Source: Leucobacter allii
GTDB lineage: Bacteria; Actinomycetota; Actinomycetes; Actinomycetales; Microbacteriaceae
Reading direction: 5' to 3'
DNA: 64,000 bases
NCBI RefSeq assembly: GCF_022919155.1
Contig: NZ_CP095045.1
Coordinates: 434,001 to 498,000, forward strand
Below, one piece after another: positions 25,416 to 34,636 of the stretch. Positions within the stretch are counted from its first letter, which is position 1. Every line of letters starts with the position of its first letter. Under the pieces are notes generated by a model. The model searched no databases and was not told where the DNA came from. It saw only the letters and a program-made list of their open reading frames with translations. A program made the translations under genes and the position numbers.

Positions 25416-26338
25416 CGGCTCCCGTCGTCGAGCAGCCCGACGCCGGCCTCGTCCACCGAGACGGGCGCGTCGCCGAACGGGGCGAAGGGGATGCCGTCGT
25501 GCAGGGCGCCCGCGAACAGGCCCGCACCGGCCGGGCGGGGCGCCCCCGCCGGGCTCCGGTCTCCGCGGGGCGCGTAGCGCAGGGAGAATGTCGGGCGCTG
25601 ACCCTCGTGCGGGGTGACCTCGACCTCGACGCCGAGGTGCTGCAGGACGGCGGCCGAGGTGAGCGTCTCGGCGGTCGGGCCGATCGCCTCGACGCTCCCG
25701 GCCGACATGAAAGCGACCTGCGTGGTGACCTGGCTCGCGACGTTCAGATCGTGCAGGCTCGTGACGAACGCGGTGCCGTCGCCGGCCAGCTCGCGCAGGA
25801 GGAGCGCGATGTCGCGGATGGCGGCGAGATCGAGGTGGTTCGTCGGCTCGTCGAGAAGGAGGAGGCGCGACCCCTGCGCCAGGGCGCGGGCGATCCGAGC
25901 GCGCTGCCGCTGGCCGCCCGAGAGCTCCCCGAGCGGCGCGTCCCGCAGCTGAGCGATGCCGCAGCGCGCGATCGCGGCATCTGCCGCTTCGAGATCTCCC
26001 GCGGTGAACGACTGCAGCAGTCCCCGGAACGGCACCCGGCCCAGGCGTACGTACTCGGCCACGGTGAGCGGGGGGACGGCCTCCGTCTCCTGCGGTACGA
26101 CCGCCACCTGGGTCGCCCACTCGGCGCGCGGGGTGCGCCCGATCGTGCGGCCGTTCCAGCGGATCTCGCCGCGATCCGGCGCGAGGAAGCCGGAGAGCAG
26201 CTGCAGCAGGCTGCTCTTGCCCGAGCCGTTCGGGCCGATCAGTCCGAGCACCTCGCCCGGGCGCACCTCGAGCGCGGGCGTCGAGAGGGTGAACCCCCGG
26301 CCGCGGGAGCGGGTGAGCGGCGTCGTGGTGAGGGTCAT
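25412..26338 (-). CDS. ABC transporter ATPase, FecCD/BtuCD-type
   Basis: 308 residues: Walker A GLIGPNGSGKSSLLQLL, Q-loop VVPQE, signature LSGGQRQRARIARAL, Walker B LLLLDEPTNHLD, H-loop SLHDLN. This is the FepC/BtuD class that energises import of iron chelates, heme or cobalamin. A C-terminal extension of about 60 residues rich in Pro/Gly/Ala is atypical. It overlaps cofD by 4 nt and the permease by 4 nt. Confidence 0.93.
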   Translation of the reverse strand: MTLTTTPLTRSRGRGFTLSTPALEVRPGEVLGLIGPNGSGKSSLLQLLSGFLAPDRGEIRWNGRTIGRTPRAEWATQVAVVPQETEAVPPLTVAEYVRLGRVPFRGLLQSFTAGDLEAADAAIARCGIAQLRDAPLGELSGGQRQRARIARALAQGSRLLLLDEPTNHLDLAAIRDIALLLRELAGDGTAFVTSLHDLNVASQVTTQVAFMSAGSVEAIGPTAETLTSAAVLQHLGVEVEVTPHEGQRPTFSLRYAPRGDRSPAGAPRPAGAGLFAGALHDGIPFAPFGDAPVSVDEAGVGLLDDGSR

Positions 26339-27411
26339 GCGACCTCCCGATTCCTCTGCAGCATGATGCCGGCGAATACGATGGCACCGAGCACCGCGGT
26401 CATGATCCCGACGGGGAGTTCCTGCGGGGCGACGACGAAGCGGGACGCGGCGTCGGCGAGCACGAGCAGTACGGCGCCGGCGATCGCGGAGGCGACGAGG
26501 AGCCCGCGCTGGGAGAACCGCGCGGTGCGACGCACGATGTGCGGCACGATCAGTCCGACGAAGCCGATGGATCCTGAGACGGACACCATGCCTGCCGCGA
26601 GCAGCGAGGCGGGGATGAGCACCCCGGCGCGGGCTCGTTTCGCGTCGAGACCGAGGGAGTGGATCTCTTCGTCGCCGAGCAGCAGCACGTCGAGCAGGCG
26701 ATGGATCACGATGAGCGCGCCGCCGAACAGCACGAGCGACACCGCCGCGATCGCCGCGCTCGACCAGGTGACGCTGCTGAGCGAGCCGAGCAGCCAGTGG
26801 AGCACTTGCCGGTAGCTGTCGTTGTCGCGCGAGCGGAAGATGGTGAGCGAGGTGAATGCGCTGAACAACGCGGTCACGGCGACACCCGCGAGAATCACGC
26901 GGGTCGCCTGCGCGCTCCCGCGCATTCGCCCGAGGAGCAGTGTCGCCGCGAGGGCCGCGAGTCCGCCGATGAACGCGGCGAGCGGCAGCGCGAGCGAGAC
27001 GCCGAGGAGGATGACGGAAACGGCGCCGAACGAGGCGCCGGAGGAGATGCCGAGCAGGTACGGCTCGGCCAGGGGATTGCGGAGGGCCGTCTGCATCGCG
27101 ACGCCCGCCATCGCGAGGCCGGCGCCGACGACCGCCGCGGTGACGACTCGGGGGATGCGCACCTGCATGAGGATCGCCTCGTTCGGTCCCCACTCCGACG
27201 GCGGACTCGTCGCCGCGGTGACGAGCGAGCTCATCGGCACCGGGACGGACCCGAGCACCGTCGCGAGCACGAGGGACACGACGAGGAGCGCGCCGAGCGC
27301 CGCGATCACCGCGCCCGACCGCATGCGCCAGGCGAATCGCGGCGCCCGAGCGGCCGGAGACCGCGCCGCAGCGGCGGCGAGCGCCATGCGATCCGTCGTC
27401 GTGCCCGGCAT
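26335..27411 (-). CDS. FecCD-family ABC transporter permease
   Basis: 358 residues with about ten membrane helices; signature stretches RIPRVVTAAVVGAGLAMAGVAMQTALRNPLAEPYLLGISSGAS and GFVGLIVPHIVRR are diagnostic of the family. One permease gene implies a homodimer. It works with the adjacent binding protein and ATPase. The family usually carries metal chelates or corrinoids. Linkage to F420 genes is unusual and leaves the substrate open. Confidence 0.93.
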   Translation of the reverse strand: MPGTTTDRMALAAAAARSPAARAPRFAWRMRSGAVIAALGALLVVSLVLATVLGSVPVPMSSLVTAATSPPSEWGPNEAILMQVRIPRVVTAAVVGAGLAMAGVAMQTALRNPLAEPYLLGISSGASFGAVSVILLGVSLALPLAAFIGGLAALAATLLLGRMRGSAQATRVILAGVAVTALFSAFTSLTIFRSRDNDSYRQVLHWLLGSLSSVTWSSAAIAAVSLVLFGGALIVIHRLLDVLLLGDEEIHSLGLDAKRARAGVLIPASLLAAGMVSVSGSIGFVGLIVPHIVRRTARFSQRGLLVASAIAGAVLLVLADAASRFVVAPQELPVGIMTAVLGAIVFAGIMLQRNREVA

Positions 27412-27413
27412 CG

Positions 27414-28415
27414 TCAGTCCGCGTCCGCAGCGAACTCGGCGGCGGCGGAAGCGACGATCTCGACGCCGTCGACGTTGCGCACTCCGGCCTCGGTGGTGTC
27501 GAACGGCACGGTGATGTAGCGCTGCTGCACCACGGCCCGCATCGTCTGTGCCGCGGGCTGGGTCTCGATGCGCTCCCGCTTGTCCTCGGCCGTGCTCCAC
27601 GGCGTGTCGACGAGCACGATGACGTCGGGGTCCGCCGCCACGAACGATTCCCACGAGAGGCTGAGCCAGCTCTCCTCGCTCTCGGCCTCGACGTTGCGGA
27701 GCCCGGCGGCCTCCATGATCATGTTGGGGGCGCCGGTCCCCCCGCCGACGAAGGGTGCGTCGTCGCCCGAGCTGTACCAGAGCGCGGTGAGCTCCCGGTC
27801 GGGGCGCTCGATCGCCTCCAGACGCCGCTGCTGCTCGGCGACGAGCTCCTCGGCTCGCTCCTCGGCGCCGAAGATCGTGCCGACCTCCCGGAACATGGCG
27901 AAATCGTCCTCGAAGGTCAGCGCCTCGGGTGCTGCTTCGCCGAAGTCGCACGCTGCAGGCGAGACGTAGCTGCGGATCCCGAGCTGCTCGAGCGCGTCGC
28001 GAGTGCCGGGGCCGTCCGCGGAGAGGTTGGACGCCCATCCGGCGAACACGAGATCCGGGGTCTGACTGACGAGGAGCTCGCGCCCGGGAACGTCGTCGGA
28101 GATCACATTCGGCTCCCACCCCGATGGCAGGAGCTCGTCGGGCAGCGGGCCGTCGAGGAACGCTGAGGCGACGACGCGATCCTCCAGGCCGAGCGCGAGC
28201 ATCAGCTCGAGCGGTGTCGACTTGATCGTGACGACGCGTTCCGGGGTCGGCGAGATCGCAAGATCGGTGTCGCAGTTCCGGATCGTCTGCGACGGTTCGG
28301 TTCCTTCGACCCCGTCCGATTCGGCGACACCCGTCGCGCTGCACCCGGTCACTGCGACGAGCCCGAGCGTGAGAACGACGATTCCCGAGCTTATGAACCG
28401 ATGGTTTGATTTCAT
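27414..28415 (-). CDS. ABC transporter substrate-binding lipoprotein, FecB/BtuF-type
   Basis: 333 residues from ATG 28415 (an alternative ATG at 28436 adds seven). Signal peptide with lipobox V-T-G-C about 25 residues in, then a periplasmic-binding fold: PERVVTIKSTPLELMLALGLEDRVVASAF and, in the second lobe, DPDVIVLVDTPWS. The long helix connecting two lobes fits the metal-chelate/vitamin B12 class. First gene of the leftward operon (binding protein, permease, ATPase, cofD). A copy of the block palindrome (28395-28407) lies in its first codons. Confidence 0.9.
   Translation of the reverse strand: MKSNHRFISSGIVVLTLGLVAVTGCSATGVAESDGVEGTEPSQTIRNCDTDLAISPTPERVVTIKSTPLELMLALGLEDRVVASAFLDGPLPDELLPSGWEPNVISDDVPGRELLVSQTPDLVFAGWASNLSADGPGTRDALEQLGIRSYVSPAACDFGEAAPEALTFEDDFAMFREVGTIFGAEERAEELVAEQQRRLEAIERPDRELTALWYSSGDDAPFVGGGTGAPNMIMEAAGLRNVEAESEESWLSLSWESFVAADPDVIVLVDTPWSTAEDKRERIETQPAAQTMRAVVQQRYITVPFDTTEAGVRNVDGVEIVASAAAEFAADAD
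28395..28407. promoter_or_regulatory. IclR-type operator copy at the binding-protein start
   Basis: GAACC-GAT-GGTTT, one mismatch from the palindromic consensus. It overlaps codons 3-7 of the binding-protein gene if ATG 28415 is the start, a position compatible with a roadblock to transcription. Confidence 0.4.
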
Positions 28416-28586
28416 TCTGCTCGTGATTCCTTCCATGGGGTGAACTCGCTCCTGATTGTCGCACGATGTCGCATCCGTGTCGATATCTCTTGATTCATAA
28501 GGTTTTGATGAGGTTTCTCTTGGCAGTGGGGCTCTGGCTCGAAGCGCTCGGGTGAGCGAATCTCGAATCATGCTTGATTTTGTTTC

Positions 28587-28599
28587 GAACCAGTGGTTC
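28587..28599. promoter_or_regulatory. Perfect IclR-type operator in the divergent promoter region
   Basis: GAACC-AGT-GGTTC is a perfect palindrome 39 nt before the AA_synth start. The region 28437-28637 separates the leftward transporter/cofD operon from the rightward catabolic operon and is clearly AT-richer than the genes around it, so it should hold both promoters. Exact -35/-10 boxes are not certain. Confidence 0.6.
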
Positions 28600-28637
28600 A
28601 CTTACTCGTGGAAGTCGAAGTTATCGAAGGAGATGCG

Positions 28638-29210
28638 ATGGAGCCGCAGGTTCGCAAGATTGTCCGGCACGTGGAGGAACTGCGCGAGGAGAACGGGCGG
28701 GTGCTCGAGCGCCCGCACCGGATCGCGCTCGTCGCGGCGATCCTGAAGAACCCGTTCGGTATCGACGGCTACGTGCAGGATCTCGTGACGCTCGCTGACG
28801 AGCTCGGCGAGGCGGTGGGCGAGTTGGTCGGACCCGAGTGCGTCGCGCTGCTCGATGACGAGGTCGAGGTGTTCGGCAAGGTCGCGTTGGTCGGTGTCGG
28901 CGGTGAGACCGAGCACGGCTCGGCCATCATCCACAATCTGAGGTTCGGAAACGTGTTCCGCAAGGCTGCTGCGGGGACGGAGCTGCTCCCCGCGGCCGAG
29001 AAGGTCGGGCTGATGGGGGCGGCGATCGATGTGCCGTTGAAGCACAAGCTCGACGCGAAGACCCGTTCGCATCACCAGACGTTCACGTTCCGGATCGAGG
29101 ACGCTCCGCGGCCCGACGAGATCGTGATCGGCTGCGTGGCGGGGAACCAGGGCAGGCCGCTCGCGCGGCTGGCGACGTTCGGCTCCGAGGCGCCGGTGTC
29201 GGTGGCCTGA
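28638..29210 (+). CDS. Amino acid synthesis (AA_synth, PF06684-type) family protein
   Basis: 190 residues resembling the AA_synth family: VRKIVRHVEELREENGR, VAAILKNPFGI, LVGPECVALLDD, GKVALVGVGGETEHGSAIIHNLRFGN and the LMGAAIDVPLKHK segment. The biochemical role of the family is not established; members travel with hydantoinases, aminotransferases and luciferase-like reductases. Start ATG 28638 has AAGGAG 6 nt upstream; GTG 28593 would run through the operator and is unlikely. First gene of the long rightward operon. Confidence 0.8.
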   Translation: MEPQVRKIVRHVEELREENGRVLERPHRIALVAAILKNPFGIDGYVQDLVTLADELGEAVGELVGPECVALLDDEVEVFGKVALVGVGGETEHGSAIIHNLRFGNVFRKAAAGTELLPAAEKVGLMGAAIDVPLKHKLDAKTRSHHQTFTFRIEDAPRPDEIVIGCVAGNQGRPLARLATFGSEAPVSVA

Positions 29211-29244
29211 GCGGACGCGTGGACAGCGACGAGTGGAGATGCGC

Positions 29245-30591
29245 ATGAGCACGGCAGCATGGACGAAGGAACAGGTCGCGGAAGCGGATCGCGAGTATGT
29301 GATCCACTCCTGGTCGAAGCAGGGCGGGCTGAACGCGCGGCCGATCGCGGGGGCTTCGGGGTCGTGGTTCTGGGATTATGACGGGAATCGGATCCTCGAC
29401 TTCCAGTCGCAGCTGGTGAACAGCAACCTGGGGCACCAGCATCCCCGGCTCGTGAACGCGATCAAGGAGCAGGCCGACAAGCTCTGCTACATCGGCCCGG
29501 GGTTCGCGGAGGAGTCGCGGGCGAAGCTCGCGCAGCGTCTCGCGGAGATCACTCCGGGGGATCTGCGGATGAGTTTCTTCACCACGGGTGGGGCTGCGGC
29601 GAACGAGAACGCGATCCGGCTCGCGCGTCACGTCACCGGTCGCAGCAAGATCGTGGCCCGATACCGCTCGTACCACGGTGCGACCGCCGGGGCGATCTCG
29701 TTGACGGGTGATCCGCGCCGATGGCAGGCGGAGCCGGGGGTGTCGGGGGTGGTGCGCATGCTCGATCCGTACACGTACCGCTGCCCGGCGGGGCATCCGG
29801 ATCCCTGCCCGGTGTGTTCGGGCGGTCCGCACCTCGAGGAGATCCTGCAGTACGAGAATCCCGAGACGGTCGCGGCCGTGATCCTGGAACCGGTGACGGG
29901 CACCAACGGCCTGATCTACCCCGGCGAGAACTACCTCCGCTCGATCCGTGAGGTCTGCGACACCTACGGGATCCTGCTCATCTTCGACGAGGTCATGGCC
30001 GGCTTCGGGCGCACGGGCGAGCTGTTCGCCTGCAACCACTGGGGTGTGGTGCCCGACATCCTGATCACGGCGAAAGGGCTGAACTCGGGGTACGTGCCGT
30101 TGGGGGCGATGACGGTGTCCGCGGAGATCTCCGAGTGGTTGCACGGTCATAAGTTCTGGGGCGGGCTCACCTATGCCGGGCACCCGCTCGCCTGCGCGTC
30201 CGCGGTCGCGTCGCTGGACATCATGGACGACGAGGATGTCGTGGCAAACGCGAAGCGGCAGGGCGAGCGTCTCGGTGCGGGGCTTGCGGAGTTGGCCGAG
30301 CGCCACGAGTCGATCGGTGAGATCCGCGGTCGCGGACTCTTCTACGGCCTCGAGCTCGTGCGGAGCCGTGAGACGCGGGAACCGCTGGTGCCGTTCAACG
30401 CGGTCGGAGAGGCCGCCGTGCCGATGCAGCGCATCGTGAAGGCGGGGATGGCGAAGGGCCTGTATCTCTCGGCGAACTTCAACGTCATGCGGCTCACCCC
30501 GCCGCTCGTGATCACGGGCGACGAGATCGACTTCGCGCTCGAGATCCTCGACGACGTCCTCACCCTCGCCGACGAGGCGGTGACGGTATGA
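29245..30591 (+). CDS. Class III pyridoxal-phosphate aminotransferase (omega-amino acid type)
   Basis: 448 residues. FFTTGGAAANENAIRLAR (cofactor cup), YRSYHGATAGAISLTGDPRRW, LIFDEVMAGFGRTGELFA (Asp), TAKGLNSGYVPLGAM (Schiff-base Lys), and a C-terminal LSANFNVMRLTPPLVIT. A cysteine-rich insert with three Cys (R-C-P-A-G-H-P-D-P-C-P-V-C) near residue 175 is uncommon. In the proposed pathway it would convert beta-alanine or 3-aminoisobutyrate to the semialdehyde. Overlaps the hydantoinase start by 4 nt. Start ATG 29245 was chosen for GGAG 6 nt upstream. Confidence 0.9.
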   Translation: MSTAAWTKEQVAEADREYVIHSWSKQGGLNARPIAGASGSWFWDYDGNRILDFQSQLVNSNLGHQHPRLVNAIKEQADKLCYIGPGFAEESRAKLAQRLAEITPGDLRMSFFTTGGAAANENAIRLARHVTGRSKIVARYRSYHGATAGAISLTGDPRRWQAEPGVSGVVRMLDPYTYRCPAGHPDPCPVCSGGPHLEEILQYENPETVAAVILEPVTGTNGLIYPGENYLRSIREVCDTYGILLIFDEVMAGFGRTGELFACNHWGVVPDILITAKGLNSGYVPLGAMTVSAEISEWLHGHKFWGGLTYAGHPLACASAVASLDIMDDEDVVANAKRQGERLGAGLAELAERHESIGEIRGRGLFYGLELVRSRETREPLVPFNAVGEAAVPMQRIVKAGMAKGLYLSANFNVMRLTPPLVITGDEIDFALEILDDVLTLADEAVTV

Positions 30592-32030
30592 ACGGGGACG
30601 CCGAGGGCCGACGGATCGCGGTCCGCGGCGGCACGGTCGTGAACGCGGAGGGACGCGTCCGGGCCGATGTCCTGATCCACGGCGAGACGATCGTCGGGAT
30701 CGGGATCGACCAGGGCTGGGAGGCCGACGAAGTCATCGACGCGACGGGCACCTACGTGCTCCCCGGCGGCATCGACGTGCACACCCACCTCGAGTACCCC
30801 ATCGACGGCTTCACGACACGCACGGCCGACGACTTCGCCACGGGATCGATCGCGGCCGTGTTCGGCGGCACGACCTCATTCATCGACTTCGTGAAGAAGC
30901 ATCCGGAACGGACGCTGCACGAGACCTTCGTCGAGCGGCGCGGCGTCGCCGAGGAGAAGAGCATTGTGGACTTCGGGCTCCACGCGATCGTGCCCCCGCT
31001 CGCGCAGCAGCCCGATGCGCACGAGGATCTCCGCCGCCTGCACGCCGAGCAGGGGGTCTCCAGCTGGAAGTTCTTCATGGCCTATCCCGGAACCCAGATG
31101 GTGGAGGACGACGAACTGCTCGCCGGGATGGATCTCGCGCACGAGCTCGGCGCGCTGCCGATGGTGCACGCCGAGAACGGCCACATGATCAATCGCGCGG
31201 TGAAGCAGCTGCTCGACGACGGCAACACCGCAGAAACCTTCCACGCCGAGGCTCATGGCCACGCGCAGGAGGCCGAGGCCGTGCATCGTGCCATCGTGCT
31301 CGCGCAGGAGGTCGGCACGCCGCTCTACGTCGTCCACGTCTCCAGCCGGCACGCCGCCCAGGAGATCGCGGAGGCCCGAGCCGAGGGCGTCCCGGTCTGG
31401 GGCGAGACCTGCCCGCAGTACCTCCTCGCCTCGCGCGAGGACTACGAGGGGCTGGGCGACGCCGCCGCGGGATACATCTGCTCGCCGCCGATCAGGGAGC
31501 GCGCCAATCAGGAGTCCCTCTGGACGTACCTCGGCGCGGACGGCCTGTCGACCCTCGCGACCGATCACGCCGCCTTCTGTATGCATCAGCCCGAGGATCT
31601 GCCCCCGCAGAAGATGCGCTCGCCCGGCTACTTCCCGAAGGTGCCCAACGGGGTGCCCGGCCTCGAGGACCGCATGATGGTGGCGTGGGAGGCCGGTGTC
31701 GTGGCCGGCCGCATCGACCCGTGCCGCTTCGTGGAGGTGACTTCGGCGCGGCCGGCGAAGCTCTTCGGCCTCTACCCGCGTAAGGGCAGCGTCTCGGTCG
31801 GCGCCGACGCTGACATCGTGCTGTGGGATCCGGAGGCCGACCACACGATCACGGCCGAGGGCTCGCACTCGCGCACCGACTACAACCTCTACGAGGGGAT
31901 GCGGGTCAGCGGGCTCCCCGTCACCGTGCTCAGCCGCGGCCGTATCCTCCTGCGCGATCGCAAGCTCCAGGACGCGGCACGGGAGACCCGCGGCCGCTAC
32001 CTGGAGCGCGGGCCGGCGCAGCTGTACTGA
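30588..32030 (+). CDS. Dihydropyrimidinase / D-hydantoinase family amidohydrolase
   Basis: 480 residues of the cyclic amidohydrolase family. The two-zinc centre is complete: His65 and His67 in GIDVHTHLEYP, carboxylated-lysine position Lys161 in SSWKFFMAYPG, His194 in MVHAENG, His250 in YVVHVSS, and Asp326 in LATDHAAF. It opens the ring of dihydrouracil or hydantoins to N-carbamoyl amino acids. Directly followed by reductase, amidase and dehydrogenase genes that would act before and after it. Which cyclic ureide it prefers is not readable. Confidence 0.93.
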   Translation: MNGDAEGRRIAVRGGTVVNAEGRVRADVLIHGETIVGIGIDQGWEADEVIDATGTYVLPGGIDVHTHLEYPIDGFTTRTADDFATGSIAAVFGGTTSFIDFVKKHPERTLHETFVERRGVAEEKSIVDFGLHAIVPPLAQQPDAHEDLRRLHAEQGVSSWKFFMAYPGTQMVEDDELLAGMDLAHELGALPMVHAENGHMINRAVKQLLDDGNTAETFHAEAHGHAQEAEAVHRAIVLAQEVGTPLYVVHVSSRHAAQEIAEARAEGVPVWGETCPQYLLASREDYEGLGDAAAGYICSPPIRERANQESLWTYLGADGLSTLATDHAAFCMHQPEDLPPQKMRSPGYFPKVPNGVPGLEDRMMVAWEAGVVAGRIDPCRFVEVTSARPAKLFGLYPRKGSVSVGADADIVLWDPEADHTITAEGSHSRTDYNLYEGMRVSGLPVTVLSRGRILLRDRKLQDAARETRGRYLERGPAQLY

Positions 32031-32106
32031 CCGCGGGACGCCGCGGCCGCGGCGCCCGCTCACGCAATGACCTTCGAGCCGCGGCTCATGAAAGAAAGGC
32101 AGCACT

Positions 32107-33111
32107 ATGAAAATTCCTCTCGGGATCCATGTCGGTGATCGGATGACGCTTCCGGAGACGTGGGAGGTCGCGGAGTACACCGATCAGCAGGGGTTCGATT
32201 CGTTCTGGGTGGCTGAGGGGCGCATGGCCCGCGACGGCATCGTGCCGGCGGCGATCGTCGCGTCTCGCACGAAGCAGATCCGTATCGGTACCGGGGTCGT
32301 CAACAACAAGAGCCGCAATGTCGCGCTGATGGGGGTGACCTTCAAGACGCTCGACGAGGTGGCGCCGGGGCGTGCGATTCTCGGGATCGGTGCGTGGTGG
32401 GAGCCGCTGGCGACGAAGCTGGGCTCCCCGATCCGCAAGCCGGTCGCGTCGATGCGGGAGTACATCACGATCCTGAAGGAGCTGTTCGACAACAAGACGG
32501 TCACCTTCGATGGCGAGTTCTACCACGTCGACGGGATTCGCTTCGACAGCATGTACCGGGAGAACACCGAGGTGCCGGTGCCGATCTACGTGGGCGCCGT
32601 CGGTCCCAGGATGCTCGAGCTGTCGGGTGAGATCGCCGATGGCGTGCACATGGACTTCCTGTTGCCGCCGTCCTATCTGGTGGGTGCGAAGGAGGCGATC
32701 GATGCGGGGATCGCGAAGCGTACCGATGGGAAGACGGAGATCGACCTCACCCAGATCATCGCGTGCAGCGTGAACGATACGGATCCGCAGGAAGCGATCG
32801 ATGCCTGCAAGGCGTTCTTGACGCTGTATCTCATGCAGCAGCCGCATATCGCGGCGCACTCGGGGGTCGAGCCCGAGCTGGTGGAGCGGATCCAGGAGAT
32901 CGCGGGCTGGCCCGCGACCAAGGAGGACATCAAGCGTGCGATGCAGCTCGTCCCGAACGAGCTCGTGCAGAACGTGACGGCGTGCGGGTCCACCGGCACC
33001 GTGGTGGAGAAGCTGCTCGAGTATCGCGAGGCGGGCGTGCGCGTGCCGGTGATCTCGACGCACGGCGACCATCATCAGACGCTCGTGAACATCACCGAAG
33101 CGCTGCAGTAG
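32107..33111 (+). CDS. Luciferase-like oxidoreductase, probable F420-dependent reductase
   Basis: 334 residues of the LLM/Mer-like TIM barrel: AEYTDQQGFDSFWVAEGRMARDGIVPAAIVASRTKQIRIGTGVVN, FKTLDEVAPGRAILGIGAWW, VPVPIYVGAVGPRMLELSGEIADGVHMDFL. Its size and closeness to methylenetetrahydromethanopterin reductase favour coenzyme F420 over FMN, and the next gene makes F420H2. It lies between a hydantoinase and an F420 reductase, so I propose it reduces the ring substrate (pyrimidine-like) before hydrolysis. AAAGG precedes the ATG. Cofactor assignment is inference. Confidence 0.87.
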   Translation: MKIPLGIHVGDRMTLPETWEVAEYTDQQGFDSFWVAEGRMARDGIVPAAIVASRTKQIRIGTGVVNNKSRNVALMGVTFKTLDEVAPGRAILGIGAWWEPLATKLGSPIRKPVASMREYITILKELFDNKTVTFDGEFYHVDGIRFDSMYRENTEVPVPIYVGAVGPRMLELSGEIADGVHMDFLLPPSYLVGAKEAIDAGIAKRTDGKTEIDLTQIIACSVNDTDPQEAIDACKAFLTLYLMQQPHIAAHSGVEPELVERIQEIAGWPATKEDIKRAMQLVPNELVQNVTACGSTGTVVEKLLEYREAGVRVPVISTHGDHHQTLVNITEALQ

Positions 33112-33125
33112 AGAAGGGGAAGCCG

Positions 33126-33794
33126 ATGACGATCGCAATCGTTGGAGGATCCGGGCCGCAGGGCAGCGGGATCGGGGTGCGGCTCGCCGCCGCGGGGGAG
33201 CGGGTCGTGCTCGGCTCCCGTGACGCCGCTCGGGCGGTCGCCGAAGCCGAGCGCCTCAGCGAGGCTCACGGGCTCCGCGGATCCCTCACGGGGGCTGCGA
33301 ACCGGGACGCCGTCGAAGCGGCGGATACCGTGATCCTCGCCGTCCCCTACACGGGCCACACCGAACTGGTCGAGAGCCTCGCGGTGCCGCTCAGCGGCAA
33401 GCTCGTGATCAGCTGTGTGAACCCGCTCGCGTTCGACAAGCACGGTCCCGTCGGGGCTGAGATCCCGGATCGCAGCGCCGCCGAGGAGGCCGCGCGCCTG
33501 CTCCCGGAGAGCGTCGTCGCGGGCGCATTCCATCACCTCTCGGCGGTGACGCTGCACCGGCTCGAGCACGATCTCAGTCACGAGGACGTCCTCGTGTGCG
33601 GTGACGATCAGGCGGGCAAGGAGCGCGTGATGCGTCTCGCCGAGCAGGTGACGGGGGGCCGCGCCATCGACGTCGGCGCGCTGCGCCTCGCGCGCCATCT
33701 CGAACCCTTCACCGCGGTGCTGATCTCGGTGAACAAGCGGTACAAGACCAACGCCAGCGTCTCGCTGACCGGTATCGGAAAGGGGGAGAAATGA
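33126..33794 (+). CDS. npdG: NADPH:coenzyme F420 oxidoreductase
   Basis: 222 residues with the Fno N-terminus AIVGGSGPQGSGIGVRLAAAGERVVLGSRD (Rossmann nucleotide loop and NADPH-phosphate-binding S-R), DTVILAVPYTGHTELV, KLVISCVNPLAFD and VVAGAFHHLSAVTLHRLE. It transfers hydride between NADPH and F420; here it would supply F420H2 to the preceding reductase. Start ATG 33126 has GGGGAA upstream. Four-base overlap with the amidase gene. Confidence 0.92.
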   Translation: MTIAIVGGSGPQGSGIGVRLAAAGERVVLGSRDAARAVAEAERLSEAHGLRGSLTGAANRDAVEAADTVILAVPYTGHTELVESLAVPLSGKLVISCVNPLAFDKHGPVGAEIPDRSAAEEAARLLPESVVAGAFHHLSAVTLHRLEHDLSHEDVLVCGDDQAGKERVMRLAEQVTGGRAIDVGALRLARHLEPFTAVLISVNKRYKTNASVSLTGIGKGEK

Positions 33795-34624
33795 AACTGG
33801 CAGCTCTGCAGGTGAGCGCGAGCGAGGATCGCGACGACACGATCCGGCGTACCGGTGAACTGATCGATGAGGCCGCGAGGCAGGGCGCGGGGGTGCTGCT
33901 GCTGCCCGAGTTCTTCGCGATCCCGTTCGTGCAGCCCGACCCCGACCCGGGGTATGTGACGTGGGCGGAGCGGATGGACGGCCCGTCGAATACGCTCGCG
34001 CAGCAGAAGTCGGCCGAGCACGGGATGACGGTCGTGTCCTCGTTCTTCGAGGGCACCGACGTGCCCGGCGTGTTCCACAACACCTCGGTCACGTTCGTTC
34101 GCGGTGAGGCGCGGCAGGTGTATCGCAAGTCGCATCTCCCGTTCTCCAACGGGTTCCCGGAGAAGTTCTACTTCCGACCCGGGCAGGAATCTCCATCCGT
34201 GGTCGATGCGGGGGATGTGAAGCTGGGGACCATCATCTGCTACGAGCGGCACTTCCCCGAGCTCTCTCGCACGGTCGCGCTGGCCGGGGGCGAGGTGCTG
34301 TGCGTGCCGGTCGCGTCCGCGTCCGCGCCGATGAAGGAGGTGTTCCAGCTCGAGTTGCGCGCGCACGCCGTGTTCAACCAGTTCTTCGTGATCTGCTCGA
34401 ACCGGGTCGGGCTCGAGGGCACGAAAGACTACTTCGGGCTCAGCGCGGTCTACGGTCCCGATGGCACGATCCTCGCCCAAGTGCCGGATGGCGAGGAGGG
34501 CGTGGCGGTCGCTCAGGTCGACCTCGAAGAGATGCGTGCCGCGCGCATGCGCCGCCCGTTCTTCCGCGACCGCCGCCCGGAGCTCTATGGTTCATTAGGA
34601 GAGGAGCCGGCCGGCTCCCGCTGA
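33791..34624 (+). CDS. Carbon-nitrogen hydrolase, probable N-carbamoyl amino acid amidase
   Basis: 277 residues of the nitrilase fold with Glu40 (LLLPEFFAIPF), Lys113 (YRKSHLPFSNG) and Cys150 (IICYERHFPE). The arrangement is like beta-ureidopropionase and N-carbamoylputrescine amidase. Placed after the hydantoinase, it would remove CO2 and NH3 from the N-carbamoyl product, yielding beta-alanine or a related amino acid. Sequence around the cysteine differs from the two other nitrilase-family proteins here (5437-6291 and 41606-42466), so it is not a simple duplicate. Confidence 0.92.
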   Translation: MKLAALQVSASEDRDDTIRRTGELIDEAARQGAGVLLLPEFFAIPFVQPDPDPGYVTWAERMDGPSNTLAQQKSAEHGMTVVSSFFEGTDVPGVFHNTSVTFVRGEARQVYRKSHLPFSNGFPEKFYFRPGQESPSVVDAGDVKLGTIICYERHFPELSRTVALAGGEVLCVPVASASAPMKEVFQLELRAHAVFNQFFVICSNRVGLEGTKDYFGLSAVYGPDGTILAQVPDGEEGVAVAQVDLEEMRAARMRRPFFRDRRPELYGSLGEEPAGSR

Positions 34625-34636
34625 GCCAGGAGACGC

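Noticed and set aside
24405..26387. Single 660-codon protein joining the ATPase region and cofD
   Set aside because: The upstream part is an out-of-frame shadow of the ABC ATPase. cofD starts at 25415 with an ATGA overlap.
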